Source of the DNA: Plantago elongata
Taxonomy: Eukaryota > Streptophyta > Magnoliopsida > Lamiales > Plantaginaceae
Reading direction: 5' to 3'
Assembly (NCBI GenBank): GCA_036897095.1
Contig: JAYMSP010003041.1
Span: forward strand, 1 to 21,412
DNA: 21,412 nucleotides
Each line of letters begins with the position of its first letter. Position 1 is the stretch's first letter. The notes under the pieces are model-generated. The model was not told the origin of the DNA and made no database searches. It saw nothing but the letters and a program-made list of their open reading frames with translations. Both the position numbers and the translations under genes were made by a program. Positions 13,544 to 21,412 of this stretch are shown here, one piece after another.

Positions 13544-16500
13544 ATGTCGGGTCTTTACAATCCAAATTTCTCTCCGGCAAGGGCTGCTTCTCCTCAGATT
13601 ACAAGAGCCACAGATGTTGACAGGTTTGCTCATCCTAATTCTTGCACTTTTGTTTCTGTGTCGTATTCAAAACAGAGCTTTTTGGAATTGGGATTTATTG
13701 TATTGACTGGTGTGTTTTTGTTGTGGTTGAGCAAATCTCAGTAATCAGTACTTGTCTGAGCTGTTGGCTGAGCATCAAAAGATTGGACCTTTTACCCAAG
13801 TTCTTCCAATATGTACCAGGCTCTTGAATCAAGGTACCATCAGTACTTGCTTTAATTCTCTCCATTTTGTTTTGTTTTGAACTCTTTGCTTGTTTGGGTG
13901 CTTGGTTAGTGTTGTTCAGTTGGATCTAAGCTGTTGTCGTATCAAGATTTCAATTTTGGGATGTGGGAGTTGGATCTTAACTTATCCTTGCTTGTTGAGT
14001 TCTTATTTTCCCCTACCATGCTAACCATGTTGTGTTTGGGGCTTTGGTTTAACCCGAAAAGGTGCATCAGATGTACCAGCTCCCTAGAAGTCAGGAGTTT
14101 AGTATGATTCATTTCAGTAGTCAGAGTTAACTGACACTGTGTCAGTTGCACAGTAACACTTGAGGTTGAGGTAGGTTGTAGGGATTCTTATACTGTAAAT
14201 ATAACAAGAAACCTTTGACGTTATACTTCAGTTCTGAATCATTCATTCAATGTGTAATGTGTACGATATATGAATGGGCTTAGGATTTGCCTTTGCTTGT
14301 TAAATTTTCGCCTATGGATTTTGAGAAGTGAAAGGGTTATTTTGTCTTGGTTAGGGTCGATATCTTGCTCATGATTGTTTTCAGTTAGTCACCAGATTTA
14401 CATGTGTTCTTAGACGAATAGAGCACATCTGTTGTCCATTGTGATGTGCTATAATCTAATTTATTAAACTATGCATTTATCATGACTCTTACATCATTAT
14501 GATATATACTGAGAATCATGTTCTGTCGCAATTCCAGAGATCTTACGGATTACAGGGATGATTCCGAACCAAGGGTTTGGTGAACTTGAGCGTTTAAGGC
14601 ACCGGAGTCCCAGCCCTATGGCTTCTTCAAACCTTTTATCAAGTGTTGGTGGGACAGGATTAAGCGGCTGGAGTGGACTTCAGCAGGAGGTAAATAGTTT
14701 TTTAATTTCTTTGTTGTTTCACGTGAAAAAGGCTGTTGCTTCTGTTTTGAATTTCCTTTACGCATTCAATATACCATGGGTACAATGCAACTTCTTACGG
14801 TATCACAATAGCTTTAGTTTTCCTTTGTCTTCTAGGGGATACTTGAGCGGTTCTCGGTTGTTTCATTTTTCACATATAATCTTGTACTAGGATAGTAGAA
14901 ATTTTGTGACATTCTGATAGTTGGAATTAGAAATTAAGGAAATAAGGAATATGATCATTTTAGCGATACTTGAAGTAAACCTAGCGTTACATGCTATAGT
15001 AATTTTACATACTAAAAAATGCTAGTCTCTATGACGTTGATATGCTTCCAGAAGTTCTGTAGCTGCTATGTTTGACATTACTTTATGGATCAACCCATTT
15101 ATTTAGTTTAATGAGATTGTGGGCTTATACAGAATTTTGCAATAAATGTTGAGCATTCATTCACATAAGCTAAGATCTTTAATACTTGCCTTTTGTATTG
15201 AAGCTACCAAACATCTATAGATATGACATTTATTTTTTCAATGTCGAAACATTCTGAAATCTAAAGTAGAAATGGGAAAGATGAAACTGGAACTTCAGTA
15301 TATGGTGCATGTTGTAATTGTGAATTTATGGAGGTGATTTGGATGAATATATGTATAGATATGGGATATATCATAAAATATGAGTTGCTCTCCTGTTGTT
15401 AATGGTGCGATTAGGTACCTTACCATCTTTATGATTGGTCATTTCATTTCATGCTGTTCCACGCACTTACATGTTGAGTGCTCAAGTGTTGGTAATCTAT
15501 TCTTGCCCATGTACAACTGCTAGCATTTGACATGCAGCATAAGGCAAAACACAGATGACATTCTAGGTCTTCTTGCAAATGTGTTTTGATGCATTATGGT
15601 GCGCATACATCTTACTTGCATTCCAGCACCATGCCAGTCTTTGTTCTTGTACAACGATAGTGGGAGGGTAGTTGTATGAACTTGTATTTGTTTATCTTAA
15701 TATTTTACTTATATTTTTTTTGGAAAATTGTCGCCACTATAGATTTTCTTTGGGGGTTAATGTTTACGTCATATGCATTTAATGTGTAATGCTCACCCTG
15801 TTTGTTATATGAATATTAATGAACACCTCTCTTACATGGCAGCGATTAAATGGTCCTACTGGGATGACAATGGATTGGCAAGGAGCACCAGCAAGTCCAA
15901 GTTCATTCACTGTGAAGAGGCTTTTGCGTCTGGAAATTCCTGTGGACAACTATCCTAATGTAAGATGATCATGCGTGTGGATTTATCACAGATACAATGT
16001 GTTATCTTCTCCTTCAGATGACTTACTTTCGCTTGTACTCTCTTGCAGTTCAATTTCGTTGGGCGACTGCTAGGTCCTAGAGGAAATTCATTGAAGCGTG
16101 TGGAAGCCACCACAGGTTGCCGTGTATTTATTAGAGGAAAAGGTTCAATTAAAGATCCCGACAAGGTAACAAATTATGGTTATATTGTTTCTGTAATGTG
16201 TTATAATGATTTTTAAGAAACAACCATCTGAATTTGCTGGTCAGCACTTGGTGCCTTCTGACGTTTGGTTTAATTCATTTTCATGTGTTGATTTCCAGGA
16301 AGACAAGCTACGGGGACGGCCAGGTTATGAGCATCTTAATGAACCACTCCACATTCTAATCGAGGCTGATTTACCAGCTAGTGTTGTTGATATGAGACTA
16401 AGGCAGGCACAGGAAATAATCGAAGAGCTGCTGAAGCCTGTGGTAAGTAACTCATGCCAATTCATTGTTTCTTATTTTGTAGCAACAGAGCTTCCGCATC

Positions 16501-16975
16501 CTGGTTAGGTTTTGCAAATGATTCTCAAGATGATTTTTGCTATAGTTGAGAAAATATTTTTGATCAGCAGAAGTAGGAGGTTTTTCTTACGCTTAAAAGC
16601 AAATTTTTATGCTTAGAGCAGCAAAAACTTCTCATTAAATGCTTTGAGCATACAGAGGCTTAACTGCTTATTTTCCAGAGAGAAGTGGATGCAAAAGCAG
16701 TGAAACCAAAAGAATAAAAGTACTTTTAGAGTTGGGGAGGTGGGGGAAAACAGCATTCATACACGACCTTAGCTGTAAAGAAATAGATGATAAGATTTCC
16801 TGACATTCTGAAATTCGAACTTGTACAGGACGAGTCGCAAGACTTCATAAAAAGACAACAACTGCGGGAGCTTGCCTTGATAAATTCGAACTTCAGAGAA
16901 GAGAGCCCCGGACCAAGTGGCAGCTTGTCACCATTCAATACCAGTGGCATGAAGCGGGCAAAGACTGGGCGTTAA
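13544..16975 (+). CDS. STAR/Quaking-like KH-domain RNA-binding protein
   Basis: Seven exons: 13544-13623, 13742-13833, 14538-14689, 15843-15959, 16049-16165, 16299-16442 and 16829-16975. All have GT..AG borders; they encode 282 aa. Residues ~27-60 ([20 protein letters not shown]) are the N-terminal plant STAR segment, comparable to a QUA1 dimerisation region. A Ser/Pro-rich linker (RHRSPSPM) follows. The maxi-KH domain runs from about 135 to 235, with the RNA-contacting GPRG loop at 156-159. A QUA2-like tail ([15 protein letters not shown]) and a basic nuclear-signal-like C-terminus (MKRAKTGR) complete it. It is close to Arabidopsis At2g38610/At3g08620 and to rice SPIN1, an RNA-binding protein tied to flowering and cell-death control. 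By homology it acts in the nucleus on RNA processing. RNA targets cannot be told from sequence. Introns 2 and 3 are long (about 0.7 and 1.15 kb). Confidence 0.95.
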
Positions 16976-17796
16976 GATGCTGTGTGCATTAAATGTTGGG
17001 ATTATCATTTGAGCATCTTGTGATCGACGGAATCATGCGTGGGAATACTTTCAAAATCACACCGTGTGGACTCACATTTCCTGCTAGGTTGATAATACAA
17101 CAGATAGGTGAGAAAGGTGGTCATATGCAGTGGGGCTCTTTGGTTGGGTTTGTTTGTTTTTGTCGAACAGAATATAGAAATACAGGACGGGGGGAAATTG
17201 GGTCCAGAGGGGGAAAGAAATTGGTCTTTTATTATATATATATATAATTGTGGTTTTAAAACAAGGTTTGGCTTGCTTGACAGATCTTGAAACAGATTCA
17301 TTTGATTGATTCTTGTGTTAGTATTTATATTGTGATTATTTGTTACTGTTGGACTATTGGTACAGAGCTTGAGAAATCTGCTCTTGAAGTAGATAAGTTA
17401 ATGTGAACCTAGTAATATTCTCCTTTATAAACTGCAGTATTTTTCTGAGTACAAATTATGTGGATGTGGAAGTGGTAGCTCAATGGAATTCGTTCAAGAT
17501 GGGCATGTGGTTTCTATTATGTGTTCTAAGGTTTTTTTGTTGTTGCTATCTTCCTTGACTAGAAGACGTACCATCATGATTCGTGAATATGCTACTCGTT
17601 TTCAAGCTCTATTATGTGGTCCGGCTTGTACAACGTCTTCCTTTCCTTTACGCACTTAAATGGGATGTCGATGTCTTACAGTTATTATTGACACTCAGGT
17701 GAAGTAGATTGGAAAAATCAATATCGGCACCAACTCTTCTTGTATGTTGAAGTCGAGGTCATTCAACTTATATGTCGAGTTTAAAAAGCTTAGTTA
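16976..17796. other. KH-gene 3' UTR and spacer
   Basis: The first several hundred bases are probably 3' UTR. A (TA)n tract lies near 17235-17246. No further coding exon was recognised up to the SINE-like remnants. Confidence 0.5.
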
Positions 17797-17880
17797 TTTT
17801 TTTTAAACGGTTAAATGGTGATTTGAATCCTGACCAATTGGTTGGAGTTGAAGTTGTCTTATCAACTAAGTTGCGCTTCT
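17797..17880 (-). mobile_element. Decayed tRNA-derived SINE-like remnant
   Basis: Read on the - strand, an A-box-like segment (AACTTAGTTGATAAGAC, 17856-17872) is followed after about 25 bases by a B-box-like GGATTCAAATC (17820-17830) and a short A tail (T8 on the + strand, 17797-17804). This is the order of RNA polymerase III promoter boxes and tail in a tRNA-derived SINE. Its similarity to the next remnant supports a repeat family. The match to the consensus is partial. Confidence 0.45.
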
Positions 17881-18009
17881 TTGTTCTTAGTTGTTTGAAT
17901 GGATTACTGGGGTGATGTATGCTCTTTCTGTAGCTATGTATGATGGGGATCCAAAACTATCTCAAACTAAAAGTGTATGACATTTTAAATATGTAACTTC
18001 ACACACACA

Positions 18010-18100
18010 TATATATTTTAAACGATTAAAAGTTGACTCGAACACTACCTATTAGGTGGAGGTGAAACATCTTATTAACTGAGTTTTGTTCGTTGTCAAC
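18010..18100 (-). mobile_element. Second SINE-like remnant, same family
   Basis: On the - strand, AACTCAGTTAATAAGAT (18069-18085) precedes GTGTTCGAGTC (18035-18045), a good B box. A TTTAAAC-type tail region follows, as in the copy 215 bp to the left. Intervening words correspond (CTCCAACCAATTGGT against CTCCACCTAATAGGT). Confidence 0.45.
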
Positions 18101-18553
18101 TTCACACTGATGTTACAAACATAAGCTTGAAATGTATATTATTGAGTCTATGACTATAAGAGCCCGAACTCTGTAAAGTTCGCATTAGTTATTATATTAA
18201 ATTTAATGCGAACTGACTCCTGACCTCTGACTCTACGCGTGCTAACATATTGACTCTTAACAGCGGATTGAATTCGGATATTAATTACTGACTCGTATCT
18301 GCCAGTTATTTATTATAACTGAAGAATAAATAGCCCTAAATTACTATCTAATATTATATGGAAATTTGTGCATATTAATATTACTATTATAAATTAAGAA
18401 ATTATTTAGAATTATATTATTAATAGTGAATTTAATCAGTTGAGCCAGAAATAAATAACCATTCTTGAGCCCAATGGATTAAATAGGCAAATGAGGTTTA
18501 ATATTATTTGGGGGAGGATCTATATTACATTACATAAAATAACTGTTTTATGA
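18101..18553. other. AT-rich spacer before the LTR-like stretch
   Basis: No gene was recognised. It contains a strong inverted repeat (11-bp perfect arms AGTTCGCATTA / TAATGCGAACT at 18177-18187 and 18204-18214, 16-base loop). Part of it may belong to the adjoining retroelement if that starts earlier than proposed. Confidence 0.5.
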
Positions 18554-21412
18554 TGTAACGATCAGGATTCGAGGAGAATATTTTAATTATCTTTCGTGTA
18601 TAGTTCTTGACGGATTAGTAAAATGTTAGTTCACTAACGAGTAGGTGAATTAAAATTTAAGATAACTTTAGAATTGAGTCGATCCTTCCTAATCGACTTA
18701 TTCTGTAAATCGTCTTTTTTAGCTATCTCCTTCACCCATCTTCTTCTTCCCCAATTCGACATACTGCTCCTCTCATCTCCACCCTCACCGATAGCTGTGA
18801 GTCGCCACCTCCCTGTAAATCAACAATAGCACGGTAAATCTCTCAGTTTTACCTTTGATTCCATGTGTTGACTCGTGACCTGGAAGAATTGGAGTGTGAC
18901 GAAGCTTGTGACACAAGCTGGCAATGGATTAAGTTTAGGAAGCTTCCAAGGGAAGCTATTACTCGCCACAGTCGGTCGGAAGCGGTGGAGAAGCGGCCAA
19001 GCTTCTGTATTAAGCTATGTCGGCCGGAGCTCCTATAAATAGGGCTCATCTCCTTCAGTTTCGTTCTCAACCATTTCAGGCTCATCTTCTCCAACTTCAC
19101 CATTTTCTCGTTCATCGCCTTTGATTCATCTGAGGCCCCGTTCTTTTGCTTGCACTCGACTCGTTTCGTATTCGATCGACTTCTTCGGTAGGTGTTTCTC
19201 TTCTTTCGATTTGTAATCGACCCTTGGGCTGGGTGTTTGCTAGTTCTTATTATTGGATTGATTTTGTTATGTCCGTGTTTGTGTGACAATGTACTTTGCG
19301 TATTGGCATGTGTAGTCGGGCTGTTATGTCTGTGTTGTTGTGTCTTAGTCGTGCCCTGTTCTCAATTCATCCGGGTTGCTAGTGGTTGTTGCACTATGAA
19401 TTTCATCGGTCTGATGTACTGTAGTAATTCGAATTTTTGCCTGTGTCATCGAATTATGCAATTTCGGTCTGGGTAATCACTGATGTGTTGTACAATATCC
19501 TGTGTGTGTGAGTTTCGGATTTGTCTGCCTTATTTGTTATATTTCAATCGATTTCATGTTTGTTAATGTTTCTCTCAATTTGCCCTGTTATTAGAGACGT
19601 GAGTCCATGTCTGAGTCTGAGTTATTTCTGCTTGCTTTATGTTATCATGTCTTGAATTCGATCTACTTTGGTCAGTGAACGTGGTGCTCTCAGTATGTGT
19701 CTATATGATTGTCTGCTGCTACTGTTCATTCGAATCCAAATTACCTGTTGCTAAGTTTGTGTGGCTGTTTTCGAATGAAATTGTGCTGTAGCAGCTTGAT
19801 TAACAACTCGTGTCGTGGTGACCTGTTCGAGTGGTTCTAAATGTTAATTGTTTTGAATTGATGCTCTACTTGTTGCCTTCTCTGAGTTCAATTGGTGGTT
19901 TGAGTCTAGGATGGTTAGGCGTCACTGTATATTTGATTTGGTGTGTGAGTTGGCGTTCGGTCACATTATCGTTCAATTCATTCTACGTGTTGTATAGTTG
20001 TCTGATGTCTGCTTGTTTGCGAACTATACGGCTCTGTTTTCTTATTTGAGTCACATTCTACCTGCTATGTTTCTCCTTCTTCTGCGAACAGTCCCAGTTA
20101 GTCGACTTGGCTCTGTTCTGAGTTGAGTCAGTTTTATTCGACCGTGTGTGCTCAACTTCAGTTCGAACTTGGTCTGTCTTGATGTGATTGATTCTAGTCC
20201 TTTGTCTGAGTTGATTACTAGGTTGACTGTTTGGTTTTGTTTCTATTAGGCTTGAAAAATTAAATTGTATTTGTTTATCTACGTACGTCCTGTGCTTTGT
20301 TGTATTTTGCACTTGTGGTTGTCTGCCTTCATTCCATTGTAACTGGTTGTGTGTGTATATGTTTGCTTTTATCTAAAATTGTTTTGGGACGGAGCATAAT
20401 ACTAGTTTTATTGCAATGTTGTCTTGTTGTTGGTTGACTTTGCTTGTCGGGGTCTGTCTCTGGGTTCTTGGTGTACTCTTCTTGTTTTTGGTTGAGTCTA
20501 GTCTTACACTTTGCTTGATTTCTCGGGCTATTGTTTGAGGAACAATGATGTATAATTGTTTATACATTTTGTTTATGTGGCAAAGTGTCTGTACGGTTGG
20601 TTTATTTTTAAACGCATGAATTAGTTGTCATGAATCCGTCTGTATTCCAGTGATCTGAGTGTGGTTGATAGAAACTGTTTTTACAAGAGGTTGTTGTTTC
20701 AAAACTTAGCATGCGTGATTAATTTTGTTATTTTCTGTTTCTGCCCATTCTTGAGTCTAACATATGAAGCATGATAACATCTTGAGTCCTTGTGAGCGGT
20801 CTAAGCGTTGTCCTTAGAAATATGATTATTATAAGTCATGTGTTCGATGCCTGGAAGGTGCTTATATATTTTGTATTTTTTTTATGTTTTTGACCAGTAG
20901 TATCTGATGCATGATTATAACTTCTCTCGTACATGATGATTAATTGCCTTGTCTGTTGTTGAGTGGTAAACTGGTAGAACTAGTTCTATAAAGCACTTGG
21001 TTTCGAACCTTTGTAAGACCATTGTTTTGTTATTTTATGCCTCTGCTTCTCTATGAAAGTCGATTGGTGATACTTGTGTATTAGCTTTGTAATTTTTTGC
21101 TTATTTGTTACGGTGTTCATGACTCGTATTGCCCTTGTTTGTTCGTGATTTTATTCCTGTAAGAATCGTGGGTTTAAAGGGGAAATTCTTATAGTGTTAG
21201 ATTTATTTCTTACTAGTCGATACCATTATTCAGGAACTTCGTACACTGAGAACTGGCAAGGAACGATTTAAAGGTGAGTGATTTCCACTCCGTCTTACTA
21301 AAAATAAGTAAGATTTTCGGCATCCGGCCCTGGGAAAGTTGTTATCTTTCAAAGTCTTCCTATTCCAGTACTTGCACCGCTTGCTTGCTTGATTGATTCT
21401 AACTTCGACTAC
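18554..21412 (+). mobile_element. Probable long LTR of a Ty3/gypsy-type retrotransposon (partial)
   Basis: Starts at TGTAACGATCAGGATTCGAG; TGTAACG is a common 5' end of plant gypsy LTRs. A TATAAATAG box (19034-19042) with a C/T-rich leader after it would be the U3/R promoter. From about 19190 to 21290 the + strand is strongly T- and G-rich with no sustained reading frame. Near the end, GTGAGTGATTTCCACTCC (21274-21291) resembles text I associate with long chromovirus LTRs. No LTR end, primer-binding site or second LTR is visible before the window ends, so size, clade and target duplication are unproven. The alternative is a gene with a 5' UTR exon (about 19065-19187, donor TTCG|GTAGGT) and a ~2-kb first intron ending at the CAG at about 21233. 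Confidence 0.45.
19034..19042 (+). promoter_or_regulatory. TATA box of the LTR-like stretch
   Basis: TATAAATAG in a GC-richer setting (GGAGCTCC before, GGCTCATC after) matches the RNA polymerase II consensus. Transcription would start near 19065-19075, in a pyrimidine-rich leader without an ATG through about 19187. Confidence 0.6.

Noticed and set aside
16520..16740. Possible MITE in intron 6 of the KH gene
   Set aside because: Words such as 'agcaaaaacttctc' and 'gcaaaagcag' recall some plant MITEs, but I could not find matched inverted ends or a target duplication.
17005..17301. Overlapping reading frames on both strands after the KH stop
   Set aside because: They lie in the probable 3' UTR, contain a (TA)n run and resemble no protein.
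18849..19289. 146-codon reading frame on the - strand across the LTR-like promoter
   Set aside because: It runs antisense over a TATA box and leader, is rich in Ser, Lys and Arg as expected from a C/T-rich sense strand, and shows no retroelement or other known domain.
19192..19476. Cys/Leu/Val-rich 94-codon reading frame on the + strand
   Set aside because: Its composition is that of random translation of T/G-rich DNA; no domain, and no continuation by splicing was found.

Overview
This is nuclear DNA of a flowering plant, most likely a eudicot. The evidence is AT-rich intergenic sequence, genes split by GT..AG introns, three protein-coding genes that read as typical plant proteins, a nuclear-type tRNA gene and a heavy load of short non-autonomous transposon copies. 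All three protein genes lie on the + strand. Their exons were joined by hand, and every junction keeps the reading frame.

Layout. 1-680: tandem, nested copies of a miniature transposon-like repeat. 1219-1923: a 705-bp hAT-like non-autonomous element. 2411-2556: a 146-bp MITE related to the copy nested at 448-602. 2557-4473: AT-rich spacer with no recognisable gene. 4474-4547: tRNA-Val(AAC). 4885-7163: a 435-aa secreted/ER protein that I take to be TIN1 (TUNICAMYCIN INDUCED 1), with an ERSE-II/P-UPRE site and a perfect heat-shock element just upstream. 7624-11828: PIP, proline iminopeptidase (11 exons, 396 aa), with repeats in two introns. 12234-12485: another MITE. 13544-16975: a STAR/Quaking-like KH-domain RNA-binding protein (7 exons, 282 aa). 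17797-18100: two decayed SINE-like heads on the - strand. About 18554 to the window end: a non-coding, strongly T/G-skewed stretch with a TATA box, best read as part of a long LTR of a retrotransposon whose other end lies outside the window.

The genes do not form a pathway. TIN1 belongs to the ER stress response, PIP trims N-terminal proline from peptides, and the KH protein binds RNA. I see no clear sign of a new multi-gene system. The most unusual structure is in PIP: a recent head-to-tail triplication (about 138 bp per copy) has copied the 3' splice site and first 29 coding bases of exon 7 three times. Only the last copy leads into the real exon, and the two decoys would each introduce a stop codon.
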